DNA from: Spongilla lacustris
Taxonomy: Eukaryota > Porifera > Demospongiae > Spongillida > Spongillidae
Direction: 5' to 3'
NCBI GenBank assembly: GCA_949361645.1
Contig: OX442435.1
Location: forward strand, 2,962,220 to 3,026,219
DNA: 64,000 nucleotides
This document shows positions 9,473 through 20,962 of the stretch, piece after piece. Every line of letters starts with the position of its first letter. Position 1 is the first letter of the stretch. The notes below the pieces were generated by a model. It was not told the origin of the DNA, did not search any database, and worked only from the letters and a program-made list of their open reading frames with translations. The position numbers and the translations under genes were made by a program.

Positions 9473-10880
9473 GAAACGTAGTGAGTTCTTGGATGTGAAT
9501 GTTTGAAGTGGATGTGCAATGCCTATAACGCGGAAAACCTCGAGGTAGACGCGCCATGATAATATAGTTCCGTTGAAACAGAAGCTATGTAGCATTATGT
9601 CCTTAATATTATTATCCAGCACCAACAATCAGATGACAATATCACTGTTATAGATGTGTAGCTAAAGCTGACCTGATTTCTGTATTACATGTACATTTAG
9701 TGCCTTCTTGTTTACTAGGTGATATTACTGATTTATAGATATTTTGATACCAATACTACTGCATAACACATGTAATTATTCTGATCTGCCCTATAGCATA
9801 CCAATGTATGCGAAGGGTTCTGTGTAATTCAACCAATGTCAAATAATCTGCATGTATTACTGGTGGGGGGGGGGGGGGGGGGGGGGGGGGCAGCCGTTGA
9901 GAACTCAGGCACCTTTTAAAACTGACCCCAAAATGCTGCGGCTCTTTTTATCTGCTGTGCATGTTGCTAGTTATGGTGGTCACGGGTGTGTGCTTATGTT
10001 GGTGCAGGGTACGTACCTTGTAATAGTACTGATTTTTTACAGAACAAGCTGGCACAAAGGTTGCATGGTTATTGCTTGGGCTTGCATCCTAACAAAAAGT
10101 GATTTACAGTCAAGGGGGCTAGAAATTAAATTTGTGCGTGACTCTGAAAGCAATGCTAAACAATTATCTGGTCTTTATTTAGTAGAAGTGGTCATCCTAG
10201 ATCATTATGCTTATGTAGAATCTTGCTGGCAGGTAATATAAAAACAAGCATCAAATCTTTGTGGGCTCAGTTTTAAAGTTTTTGGTATGCTTGCACTCAT
10301 GAAATAAGAGGGGAGGGGTGATGATCTGCAGTATAGAACCATTTCTCCATTTCTCATAACTTGAGCAGTGCATCACATCCAGCCTTCATTCTAATGGATC
10401 GATTTCTTTTCGAAGGACATGATATAGGGGTAATATCCTTTTGTCTTGTAGAGATTATCTTCTTACTTGTACTCTTGTGATACGAAAATCAAATGGCAAA
10501 CTCAACTAGTTAACCACGTGAATGTTGGTATTTGGACCATTTTAAGCAATCGATCTGTTATTGTCTGGGTGGACTGAAATAACAAAAATTATTCGCCACA
10601 CATGGCCATTTACACATTACCACAGATTATTGCATTGTCATAATGACCCAGTTTCTTTCAGGCTTTAATGTACCATATAATATTACGTAACTACAGGCTA
10701 TAATCATCTTGTCTGTCATCATGCCATGCATGAAGTTTGTGATATTGGTATGCATATTTGAATTACAGTCATTTGTATGAAAAAGTCTCATCACATTCTG
10801 ATGGATTGAATGATTCTATCCACACCAATTCTAAGATAAAGGGAATGTGGATTAATAATTTCAGATCCCACAGTACGGTT
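9473..10880 (+). repeat. segmental duplication block, non-coding part, copy 1
   Basis: Bases 9473-9600 match 30105-30232, and 9620-10880 match 31344-32562, at high identity with small indels, in the same order. This is the stretch between the oxygenase gene and the TRIM gene in both copies. No coding sequence is seen in it. It contains the poly-G tract at 9865-9890, which has only six G at the matching site of copy 2. Confidence 0.85.
9865..9890 (+). repeat. poly(G) tract, 26 nt (expanded relative to paralogue)
   Basis: The flanks CATGTATTACTGGT and CAGCCGTTGAGAACTCAG are identical at 31590, where only six G occur. This gives a direct comparison of an expanded and an unexpanded state of the same site. 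Confidence 0.85.
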
Positions 10881-12091
10881 ATGGAGGAAACCTTTTCACA
10901 CACTATCTGTGGTGTGTGCTCCAAGTCCTACAATGATCCAAGAATTCTACCATGTTTGCACTCCTTATGTCAACAATGTCTCCATCATGAGATAGAGAAA
11001 AGTGGTTCCCAACAAGTGTTCAAATGTCCCACCTGTGAACGAAGCATGAGCATCCCAGTGGGAGGGGACAGTGGTCTCCCTCAGAACCTCCATCTTGGGT
11101 TTGAAGTAGAGGTAGCGGGGTACATGTCCAAGATTGTCAGCAACAGTACTAGTGAGGTGTGTTGTGATGAATGTATAGATGGACACAATGGTCCTGCAGA
11201 GGTGTTCTGTTGTACATGTCGTCAGTTCCTATGCAAGCATTGTCATGACCACCATAGAAGTAGTAGGAGACTGTCCAAACACTATATGGTTGGACTGGAC
11301 CAGGAGGGAGCCAAACAACTGCAGGCCACCATGAAGCCAAGAGAGTATTACTGCTCTCATCCTAACCATGAGGACAATAAGCTGAACTTTTATTGTGAGA
11401 CCTGTAAATTGCATTGCTGGTGTGTCTCTACTGCACCGCAGTTGCCCACAAGGACCATGGTGTGATTGAACTGTCCACTGTTGCAGAGGCTCATCGAGGT
11501 GACATGAGAGGGAAACTCCAATGTGTACAAGACACATTGGCTGTTGCCATTGATGCTAATAAGAAGACCATGAAACAAGTGGAGACCTCCAAACAGGAAG
11601 CTGAACTGGCCATCAAACAGGCATTTGAACAGCTACATATAAAACTTGAGGAAAGGAAGAAGGCACTTTTGTCAGAGCTGGAAAACATTGCACTCACCCA
11701 GACAACATCCCTTACCCTTCAGAAGGAGCGGCTTGAGAAGATCCAACAGGACATCAGTCACTACCCTGAGGTGACCTCGCACATCCTCCAGACCCATACT
11801 GACCATGAGGTGGTAGCTATGGGAGGACTTATACCTACTGAACTGAAGACCACCCTTACAAAGGTTAAGATTGTCTCCTCTGCAGCAAGCCACTATGGTC
11901 TCGTATCTGCAAATGTATATATATACAAACAGATTCTCTTCTACAGGAAGTATCTGCATGCAATTCCATCCAAAAGCATAAACACACTTCCATCTGTGAG
12001 CAGAAAAAACACAAAGTGTGTGATGAAATTGGACACGAGGATATTGAATGGAGCCGATAGGCCAGTGCCCACATGGTGGTGTACAGGTTGA
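10881..12091 (+). pseudogene. TRIM-type RING/B-box/coiled-coil gene, frameshifted copy 1
   Basis: TRIM proteins are typically E3 ubiquitin ligases. From the ATG at 10881 (MEETFSHTICG), a canonical C3HC4 RING spans residues 10-52 (C10, C13, C25, H27, C30, C33, C49, C52). B-box 1 follows at about 94-135 and B-box 2 starts at about 161. Inside B-box 2, near 11405-11420, this copy has five extra bases compared with the paralogue at 33060, which shifts the frame; that frame stops at 11465. The shifted frame continues from 11414 with the end of B-box 2, a long coiled coil (many E, K, Q, L heptads), and a linker. A second shift near 12065 separates it from a filamin-like start (GGVQVEAEL). Homology to copy 2 ends near 12165, so the rest of the filamin domain and the NHL propeller are missing. 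The RING is intact, so a short RING-B-box product is possible. Sequencing error could explain one shift but not the missing 3' end. Confidence 0.8.
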
Positions 12092-12765
12092 GGCTGAGTT
12101 GATGTCCAAGGCCCATAATGGAGCAGTTGTGTATGGAGAGGTGGGGGACCACAGAGATAGCTCGCTTCTTGTTCAGAATTCAACTATTAACCTCAACTCT
12201 AGAAGCCTTGCACTTCATTTGCCTTTGAGTACTTATCAAAACCATAGTCACCCATGCCAGCAATTAAGTCTATCGGGACCTAGGATTTGAAGTATCATGA
12301 ATACGATTAGTAAAAAACCAGATTCCATTGTTAAAGAACGTTGCCGTTGCACCGTAGAATCAGTTGGACTTTAGCGGGATATACATCAGCCAACGATTAC
12401 CTACAATGTAGTAAAACTGCCGACGCTTAGAAAGCTCAAACAACAGAGATAACGCTCACTCGTTGCGGTTCCCACGTGCACACTCGAACCTGAAAAAAAA
12501 GTTTCTTCTTCCAGAACTGATAAGATAAGACTCGCTTGGATAAGAGGTTTATTGCATTGTATCTTTCTCGCGATTGAAGCGTAATGTTAGCCGTTATGCG
12601 GAAGCACTAGAACTAATAAGTTAGGAACTTACTGTCGAGTTAGATTTGTTTTTTTTATTTTCGTAAGGGGAGTTATGCTTGAAACAAATTTCGATCTTTA
12701 GCAACTTAGTTATGTTAGCTATAGCCCACAACAGATTTTATCGGCCTCTGGAAGATATAAAAGTG
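12092..12765. other. gene-free stretch after TRIM copy 1
   Basis: Begins with the tail of filamin-like homology (to about 12165) and continues as non-coding sequence unrelated to copy 2. No exon or repeat recognised. Confidence 0.5.
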
Positions 12766-12869
12766 TAGTCTCGTACCCAGACTGATGTTTTCACAGCAGC
12801 GGATGGATTACATCAGCGGTGATGTAATCCATCCGCTGCTGTGAAAACATGGGTCTGGGTACGAGACTA
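12766..12869. mobile_element. family-A foldback MITE with 9-bp target duplication
   Basis: 104-bp element, almost entirely a hairpin. Its arms of about 49 bp differ at two positions and start TAGTCTCGTACCCAGAC. It is flanked on both sides by ATAAAAGTG (12757-12765 and 12870-12878), a perfect 9-bp target-site duplication. Nine-base duplications with long inverted arms are typical of Mutator-like elements, so a non-autonomous MULE is the best guess. Confidence 0.85.
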
Positions 12870-12909
12870 ATAAAAGTGGGGATCGTGACGGGAACGTGTA
12901 CAGGTATAC

Positions 12910-13359
12910 TTGCTTGTAGTTGAACACGTTCTATATATTTGTAGTCACGTTTCTCCCAAAAGCTTGCCGTGTCTGGTTTGTTATCTTCAAAATGCCGTCT
13001 ACGAAAGTTGTGTAGACGAGTCGCAAGATGAATGTGAGGAGCGTGACAGTATTCAAGAAGCGCATGAAACAAAGAAGGCTTGCGACAGGAAGCGCTACAA
13101 AGCCGATTTTGGAAGTAAGAAGGATAGCACGAAGGCGCAATACTGGCTTGATCCGCGGAACGTAAGAAGGACCCTACTACGATCAAAATCGAGAAATGAT
13201 TTTAGCCTCCAAACAAGCTCAATATCAGGCAAATCCAAAGGAAAAGAAATCCTACGAGGTAGGAGTATACCGTTTGGTACCGGTGCAATATATCCAAGTT
13301 TATTCACGCGCAAGGGAACGGTGTATCCGAGTCGTCTGCGAGTCGGGCTGCACTGGTAA
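12910..13359 (+). CDS. fragment of a Lys/Arg-rich repeat protein, probably TE-associated
   Basis: The frame encodes a basic, repetitive segment. Around residues 56-93 it reads ACDRKRYKADFGSKKDSTKA and similar, continued in another frame as ASKQAQYQANPKEKKSYE. This resembles decayed copies of an x-Y-x-x-x-P-x-x-K-K repeat that I recall from sponge predicted proteins often found with transposons. The switch of frame near 13190 argues for a broken gene. A frame from about 12990 (KMPSTKVV) also fits part of the region. No enzyme motif is visible. Start and end are arbitrary. Confidence 0.3.
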   Translation: MLVVEHVLYICSHVSPKSLPCLVCYLQNAVYESCVDESQDECEERDSIQEAHETKKACDRKRYKADFGSKKDSTKAQYWLDPRNVRRTLLRSKSRNDFSLQTSSISGKSKGKEILRGRSIPFGTGAIYPSLFTRKGTVYPSRLRVGLHW

Positions 13360-13687
13360 ACCCACATAACTCATGTCTCTCCCATAATAGAGCATCAATC
13401 TATGGAAAACTAACGCCATAGTAGTTGCTACAAAGCTTTGTTCTTGACATGGCCACTAGCACTTCTGCTCAGGGGAAGGTATATTGTTTTCATTCAAATA
13501 TCAAATATGTGTGTCTGCTGTTCCAGGCCAATGTTGTTAGGTGGAGATGGAGAAGATTTAAGGGAACACCATCCTACCAGGATGAGGAGTGGATCACTCT
13601 GGAAGGGTGGGTGCATGTGCATGTTTGTGTGTGCTATGTGACTATGTCCCACGGATATGTTGCTGAGTTATCTATACAGGTGTGATG

Positions 13688-14045
13688 TTGTGCTTGCTAT
13701 CCCCTCCTTTGCTCGTCCTCTTCCCTTCCCTTCTCCCTTCCCCTCCACACTTCCCCTCCTCTCCCCTTCCCTTCTCCATTCCCCTCCTCTCCCCTTTCTC
13801 TTTTTCCTTCCCCTCCTCTCCCCTTTCTCTTTTCCCTTTCCCTCCTCTCCCCTCTCTCTTCTCCCTTCCCATCCTCCTGTCCCATGCTCCCTTCCCCTCC
13901 CATCCTCCCTTCCCCTCCCATCCTCCCTTCCCCTCCCATCCTCCCTTCCCCTCCTCCCTTCACCTCCCCTCCTCCCCCTCCTCCCTTCCTCTCCTCTCCC
14001 CTTCTCTTCTCCCTTCCCATCCTCCCTTCACCTCCTCCCTTCCCA
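13688..14045 (+). repeat. 360-bp polypyrimidine tract
   Basis: Nearly pure C/T on the plus strand, built of CTTCCCCTCCCATCCTCC-like words. Long mirror-like purine/pyrimidine tracts can form triplex (H-)DNA. The open frames over it are Pro/Ser/Leu or Gly/Glu/Arg artefacts. Confidence 0.85.
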
Positions 14046-14145
14046 TGTGAGTTCACGTTGAGGGAAATATAGTTCTCTACTACTAATACTAGCTCTCTTC
14101 CCTATGTCGTATATTCATGCATGCAGTCTTCACCTTACATCAATT

Positions 14146-14168
14146 CCCCCCCCCCCCCCCCCCCCCCC
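14146..14168 (+). repeat. poly(C) tract, 23 nt
   Basis: Uninterrupted C run in non-coding sequence shortly after the polypyrimidine tract. Confidence 0.8.
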
Positions 14169-14290
14169 TTCATAGTGGCTATACGTCTAATGGTATTGTG
14201 TTAATCCCAACTAGCTAGCGGGCACTGACGTATTGGTTTTGTTTCATGACATCAATATGATCCTCAAAGGTAAGCACAAAGACGAAGAGT

Positions 14291-14358
14291 TTGTAAGTTA
14301 GCTTGTTAGTAAAGTGGATGGTGTTTAAAGTAGGGGATATAGAGTTCGAATCCTACTT
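14291..14358 (+). other. tRNA-like remnant (possible SINE head)
   Basis: TAGCTTGTTAGTAAAGTGG at 14299 resembles an A box and GAGTTCGAATCC at 14342 resembles a B box, at roughly tRNA spacing. The acceptor stem does not pair and the T stem is poor, so it is not called a tRNA gene. A decayed tRNA or tRNA-derived SINE promoter is the likeliest explanation. Confidence 0.3.
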
Positions 14359-14784
14359 GCGATTTATTTTTTTCCTAACCTCATTTGGTTTATTCTTCAA
14401 ACCAGGTTTGCTCGATAAACTTAAAACTGTGTTTTTTGTGTAAAAGACCACGAATACGGTCTTACCGTTTAACCAAAACTACTTGGTTTCAACCAAAACC
14501 CTCGTTTGGTTTACACTGTGTAGTGGAAACGGTAAACCAAAATTTGTTGTTTTTATTTTATTTTTTTGATAGGATTAATAATAATACACTATGATTTTAC
14601 AACTTCATACTAACACATTATAACACATAAGGGTTCAGCTAACAGGCCAGATTTGGTTTACCATACCAGCCAACTTATTTGCAGTGTATATTATATTCCA
14701 AGGTTGCCCTTATTTCTTTGTTTGCACTCATGCATGCAATGTATAAGTAGGAACCCGCCCGGAGAAAAATAGGAGTGAAACAAG

Positions 14785-15570
14785 ATAAATTGGTGATGTA
14801 GGATTTCTAGACAGCAATTGAGTAAAAAGTAAGGAAACAAGGAATTACGGATATTATGCATTCATTAAATTATAAATATTACAGACCTACATTATTTAGC
14901 CAATTACCTGCCTGAAATTCTGTGCTAAATGTAGGTATGTAATATATGGGGCAGTGTCCAGCAAAATCAGGCTTGTGAGGTTATAATTTTATCACTATAA
15001 AAATTGCATGTTACACTAGCCTCGTCCCCAGGCCGTCAATTTAAGTTTAGGAAACTAAACTTTAATTGACGGCCTGGGGACGGGCTACATGTTACACTAA
15101 ACAACACATCTTTGCAACGGTAGAACCTTTACCTCTAAAAGTTCGTACACTTGTTTTCACATCATCTCTCTATGTGGAAATAGATTTTGGTGCTCTAATT
15201 ATTTTCCATGCCGCGAATACAAAGATCGCTAACCCAACGGGTTAGAATTCAACATTTCTCCATGTATAGGAGTGTGGAAAACGCATCAAATTTGGGTTGT
15301 ACATAGAGAAGTCATGTAGCTATTGATTTGTTCTGTTTGTTAATTTCTGTTTCATCCGTTACGGAGATACAGTTGAACAAACTACGTGCATGTTTTCCCG
15401 CTTGATTGGCGCCAATGATTTTGGCAAATCGCGTCCCGCTCAATGTATGGGGAGGTGGTGATTATATCTTTGGCGCGAATCAAGCGGGAAAACATGCTGT
15501 AGTTTGCTCAACTGTATCTCTGTAACGGATGATACAAGAATTAACGAACAGAACAAATCAATAGCTACAG
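14785..15570 (+). mobile_element. family-B foldback element with nested MITE
   Basis: The left part (14790-15320) carries the GGGCAGTGTCCAGCAAAAT block and the same landmarks as 5388-5675. The centre (15320-15560) is an inverted repeat with complementary TGTTCTGTTTGTTAATT / AATTAACGAACAGAACA and CCGTTACGGAGATACAG / CTGTATCTCTGTAACGG. The right arm is cut off after about 15570. A family-A MITE has inserted at 15017. No coding capacity. Confidence 0.75.
15017..15087. mobile_element. family-A foldback MITE with 10-bp target duplication
   Basis: 71-bp hairpin starting TAGCCTCGTCCCCAGGCC and ending with its near-complement. Flanked by CATGTTACAC at 15007-15016 and again at 15088-15097. Inserted into the family-B foldback element; the matching site in the 21.9-kb copy is uninterrupted. 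Confidence 0.85.
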
Positions 15571-16979
15571 GCACAGCGACTCGCTAATGCAAATACGGTA
15601 CTGCATGCTTACGTAAGTGCATCCGTATTCGGAGGAGTACGGACATCGGCAGTCATAGGCTTCCGATCCCCGTGTGTGGACTGATTGCATACGGATGTGG
15701 ATACAGATCCCTGCAGTTAGTACGTCCGCTTACGTATTTAATTTGTATGCATTACGTTTCACCCGTCTTTCAATCCGTTCTTACACTGTAGCGGTACGTA
15801 TACAATATCAATGCCCCGCCTTTTAGTAGCTAGTATACCTACTCCGCTAAACATCGCACATTTAATGACTATACAAACGATGTTTATTATTATTATTATT
15901 TAAAAAACACAACAGCAAACAAATCACTTGATCAAGTAAAGTCACTTCACAGTCATAGATATTAGAGATACCTCTAATATCTATGCTTCGATTAACTCAT
16001 AAATTCACACTCTTGTGCTGTATGGGGAAAAGGCAATACTAACACATGCAGAGACGTCGCGAATAGCACTAACCTGAACAAGTTGCGCTTCTGTGGCCAC
16101 AATGAGGATTGTTTTGAACTAGCGTATTGCATTGGATGACGTGCGTTACAATCGCTACACATAAAGTATTAGTCACTCACCAAGATTGGAAGAGAACTGA
16201 CTTCTGTCGTAGCGCGTGACACAGCAATGACACTATAAGTAGGCTAGGAAACAATAACAATGCTAACTTACAGATTTTCTGCGAAATCGCCTATAGGACC
16301 AGTAGCATAAAAACAAGCAAAACACAATTGGTTATCAAAACGGACGCTCACCTACATGTAGCATGTTCGAGATCGAAGCCACCCCTAAATAGAGGCACAT
16401 GCATGTTGAATTATGTTTCGCTTACCACCTAGCATGTCCAATTGGCGCTCGAACCGCTATAGCCATGCATGCGCTGTTATTAGAACGAAAGGCATATAAA
16501 TAACGGCACGATTTGTGTTTACCTAGCTTTCTCAGCGTCTGAGGCATCTTTTACCGTGCAAATATCGACAAGCAGTAGGCCAATTTATATATCCAGAGCA
16601 GCGTGAGCATCGACGGCGTGAGCATCATAGGCTCATGATCACATAGTCGAAGTGTACTCTGGATTCGCACACAACAAAGGCCATTGCTTTACTATCAGGT
16701 GAGTACATGCTGTTGCCTCTCTCGTATGAAATGGAGCATCACAAATTCAGCTTCCCGGGATTCAGTCCAAAGTGACTCTAGTAATAATATAGCGCAATAA
16801 ATAGCAATACGATGGCAATCCACGAGTAATACAAACCTCATTACAGTTGACGTAGTAATCTGTCTCGTTTACTGTTAAATGAAGAATCGAAGAGCTCTAA
16901 GGTCGCCATTTCAACCGCCAAAAGCTACAGCCAAATAATAGTCACGAGATCAAAACGATAATAATTAATAAACTTGACA
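15571..16979. other. gene-free stretch
   Basis: Stop-rich on both strands, with no exon recognised. Contains a short ATT microsatellite near 15886-15900 and a small hairpin near 15956-15986. Confidence 0.5.
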
Positions 16980-17225
16980 TACAAGAGCGAGCGAGGCGGA
17001 TCTGAAGCGATATAATAAAATTGTATTAACACCTGACGCGACTCTAAGAGCTGTATGCAGGGGAGCAGATTGCCTTTTGGAACGGAGTCAACGGACGATG
17101 ATTACGGCAAGAGCTAGCTAGCTCGAGGCGGAGCTGAAGCGATATAATAAAATTGGATCACATGACGCGACACTAAGAGCTATATGCAGGGGACCAGATT
17201 GCTTTATTGGAACGGACGATGACAC
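16980..17225 (+). repeat. two-copy direct repeat, about 105 bp each
   Basis: 16985-17090 and 17118-17222 share GCGAGGCGGA/GCTGAAGCGATATAATAAAATTG, CTAAGAGCT-TATGCAGGGG and CAGATTGC blocks. Several imperfect hairpins follow at 17225-17415. No gene seen. Confidence 0.7.
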
Positions 17226-17879
17226 TGCATGTGGACTCTCTTTCATCCACATGCATGTGAATGAAAGAGAGCATACAGTAGTGACATACTACAGACTACT
17301 ATATACAATGTATATACATGTATAGTAAAGAGAGCTACAGCGGACTACCACAGAAAAGAGAGCACACAGTACATAGTACTACAGACTTCTGACTACATGT
17401 AGTAGTCTGTAGTATGCAGTATGTATAATGATATTTTTTATTTGTGCTTGTCAGTTACCTGCATGCTTGCATGTGTCTTATATATACACATGCATGCATG
17501 TATATGCATCGATCATTGTCCATGCTAGGTGTATACTGTCTAACTGACTGTAGAACTGCATGATGATGCACAAAAGGCAATAGCAACTGACGTATAGTGC
17601 ATCTTGTATGAATAAAAACCCAGATAATTGGTTAGAATTCATGTACACTGCATATAAAAAGTATAAGATTGTATAATATCATTCCATGCAATACATACCG
17701 GCGTATTTAGCTATATACATGTATAGTATAGCTGACTACTCCATGCCGGAGTACTCGCTCTTATTATAAGCAATGTACTGGCATTGAAGACTTTAGAGTT
17801 AGGTTTAACATACTATAGCCGGCTGTGACACTCCGGCAGGTGCACTGATATGATGCATATATCAGTATCCTATCTTGAT

Positions 17880-18529
17880 ATGGCTGTTCTTTTTATGTTT
17901 GTGTACTTCAGTTTATTCAGCTGTGCATCTTCTAGTATAAGACCTCTAAGAGAAGAGGTATATCGATCGAGACAACTGCAAATCACTTTCACTTCTGATT
18001 TGACTCGAACTGCATGCATGCATGGGTTAATAGTGATTCACCTAATGTATATTTATATACAGACCATATACTATGATTATTGACACAATAAACATATAAT
18101 GTTTATGCTTGTGTATTAGAAAGGGATTGATGTTTTAGTGAAAACGTGTATTGAGGAGCGGAAATTAGTTTCTGAGTTCGAGAGACGAATAATTACTACG
18201 CGTTATACTGATAACTTTTCAACTGTTCACGTAGCTTCGCATGCAATGTATGTATTGTGTTATAGACCGATGTCAGCACTAACATCACAGCAAAGAGAAG
18301 GAGCTCTGCCGTTAGAGAATGCATGCATCTGTAGTGCATCTAGGCTATAGGCCTATTTCTGACCCGTCAGTGCAGGTTGATGACGTCCACCAAGACATGT
18401 ACATTAGCTGCATGGAGGACGTGATTATAAATGTAAATTGTACATATTTTGGTAACCACAGCGTGTACCGGTGTCGCATGCAGTCACGTCTTGAGATGTT
18501 TACCTGCCCCGCCCCCGATATAGTTACAG
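17880..18529 (+). CDS. candidate secreted/extracellular protein, first two exons
   Basis: Proposed from splice logic and not recognised as a family. Exon 1, 17880-17934, encodes MAVLFMFVYFSLFSCASS, a good signal peptide, and ends before GTATAAG in phase 1. Exon 2, 18371-18529, follows CTATTTCTGACCCGTCAG, opens in phase 1, codes 53 residues with four cysteines (contexts YISC, NVNC, YRC, FTC), and ends ACAG before GTATGA, again in phase 1. A phase 1-1 exon behind a signal peptide is the usual form of shuffled extracellular modules. No downstream exon was found before the 143-bp satellite, so the gene may be incomplete or broken. The intervening frame at 18138-18350 is ignored. Confidence 0.35.
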
Positions 18530-18884
18530 GTATGAACAATCGAATATCAGCACGCACTGATTGGTTATCTCGTGAGAGATTTTGTTACTAACACAACATG
18601 GTAATCCAGGTGCATGTCGAATAGATTCTCACGATCACTTGTGCGAAGCGCGCGTTTTTAAATTAGTGAACCACCATTCCATTTTCCAACTCAACGAGGA
18701 TTAAGTGACAGCCATACTGTTCGAAAGCAAATATTCACGTCATAAAAAATATATCATATGTACAAACTAAACGTCTATTAACTGGAGAAAATCGGCTGGG
18801 AAGGAGGAGGAACGAAGGCAGAGTCTGAAAATTTCTTCTTGAACATTTATGCATTCATGGGAGGCAACAGGAACTGTGGAACAC

Positions 18885-20962
18885 TGTGACTCAAGTAACG
18901 GTAACGCCTACTTCTGGTCACGCCATTCTCAGGGGGTAGTCACACCACATAGATCCGTCCAAATTGGTGTATCAAATATGAAGTGTACCTGAAATAGGTC
19001 AATATAAGTGGATTCTGCATGGAAGAGTATGGCTCACGTGACGGTAACGCCCACTTCCGGTCACGCCATCCCCAGGGTGTAGTCACACCACATACACCTG
19101 TCCAAATTGGTGTATCAAATATGAAGTGTACCTGAGATGGGTCAATATAAGTGGATTCTGTGTGGAAGAGTATGGCTCACGTGACGGTAACGCCCACTTC
19201 CGGTCACGCCATCACCAGGGGGTAGTCACATGACATACATCTGTCAAAGTTGGTATATTAAAAATGAAGTGTACCTGAAATAGGTCAATATAAGTGGATT
19301 CTGTGTGGTAGAGTATGGCTCACATGACGATAACGCCCACTTCCGGTCACGCCATCCCCAGGGGGTAGTCACACCACATACATCTGTCAAAGTTGGTGTA
19401 TTAAATATGAAGTGTACCTGAAATAGGTCAATACAAGTGGATTCTGTGTGGAAGAGTATGGCTCACGTGACGGTAACGCCCACTTCCGGTCACGCCATCC
19501 CCAGGGGGTAGTCACACCACATACATCTGTCAAAGTTGGTGTATTAAAAATTAAGTGTACCTGAAATAGGTCAATATAAGTGGATTCTATGTGGTAGAGT
19601 ATGGCTCACGTGACGGTAACGCCCACTTCCGGTCACGCCATCCCCAGGGGGTAGTCACACCACATACATCTGTCAAAGTTGGTGTATTAAATATGAAGTG
19701 TACTTGAGATAGGTCAATATAAGTGGATTCTGTGTGGTAGAGTATGGCTCACGTGACGGTAACGCCCACTTCCGGTCACGCCATCCCCAGGGGGTAGTCA
19801 CACCACATACATCTGTCAAAGTTGGTGTATTAAATATGAAGTGTACTTGAGATAGGTCAATATAAGTGGATTCTGTGTGGTAGAGTATGGCTCACGTGAC
19901 GGTAACGCCCACTTCCGGTCACGCAATCCCCAGGGGGTAGTCACACCACATACATCTGTCAAAGTTGGTGTATTAAATATGAAGTGTACCTGAAATAGGT
20001 CAATATAAGTGGATTCTGTGTGGAAGAGTATGGCTCACGTGACGGTAACGCCCACTTCCGGTCACGCCATCCCCAGGGGGTAGTCACACCACATACATCT
20101 GTCCAAATTGGTGCATTAAATATGAAGTGTACCTGAAATAGGTCAATATAAGTGGATTCTGTGTGGTAGAGTATGGCTCACGTGATGGTAACGCCCACTT
20201 CCGGTCACGCCATCCCCAGGGGGTAGTCACACCACATACATCTGTCAAAGTTGGTGTATTAAATATGAAGTGTTCTTGAGATAGGTCAATATAAGTGGAT
20301 TCTGTGTGGTAGAGTATGGCTCACGTGACGGTAACACCCACTTCCGGTCACGCCATCCCCAGGGGGTAGTCACACCACATACATCTGTCCAAATTGGTGT
20401 ATTAAATATGAAGTGTACCTGAAATAGGTCAATATAATGGATTCTGTGTGGTAGAGTATGGCTCACGTGACGGTAACGCCCACTTCCGGTCACGCCATCC
20501 CCAGGGGGTAGTCACACCACATACATCTGTCCAAATTGGTGTATTAAATATGAAGAGTACCTGAAATAGGTCAATACAAGTGGATTCTGTGTGGTAGAGT
20601 ATGGCTCACGTGACGGTAACGCCCACTTCCGGTCACGCCATCCCAAGGGGGTAGTCAAAGTTGGTGTATTAAATATGAAGTGTACCTGAAATAGGTCATT
20701 ATAAGTGGATTCTGTGTGGTAGAGTATGGCTCACGTGACGGTAACGCCCACTTCCGGTCACGCTATCCTCAGGGGGTAGTCACACCACATACATCTGTCC
20801 AAATTGGTGTATCAAATATGAAGTGTACCTGAGATAGGTAATATAAGTGGATTCTGTGTGAAAGAGTATGGATCACATGACGGTAACACCCACCTCCGGT
20901 CACGGTATTCTCAGGGGGTAGTCACTCCATATAGACCTGAAATATCAGATAGGTCAATACGA
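18885..20962 (+). repeat. 143-bp satellite array, about 14-15 copies
   Basis: Head-to-tail units with landmarks GGCTCACGTGACGGTAAC, CACTTCCGGTCACGCC, CCAGGGGGTAGTCACACC and GAAGTGTACCTGA-ATAGG. Spacing of the CACTTCCGG word is 143 bp across successive units. Central units are nearly identical, while the first and last are the most diverged, as expected from unequal crossing-over. One unit near 20640 lacks about 20 bp. Each unit contains a CACGTG E-box-like palindrome. Confidence 0.95.

Noticed and set aside
13657..14072. Proline/serine/leucine-rich and glycine/glutamate/arginine-rich frames of 60-134 residues
   Set aside because: All lie on the polypyrimidine tract, where stops are rare in every frame.
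14291..14358. Functional tRNA gene
   Set aside because: A- and B-box words are present but the acceptor and T stems do not pair; kept only as a tRNA-like remnant.
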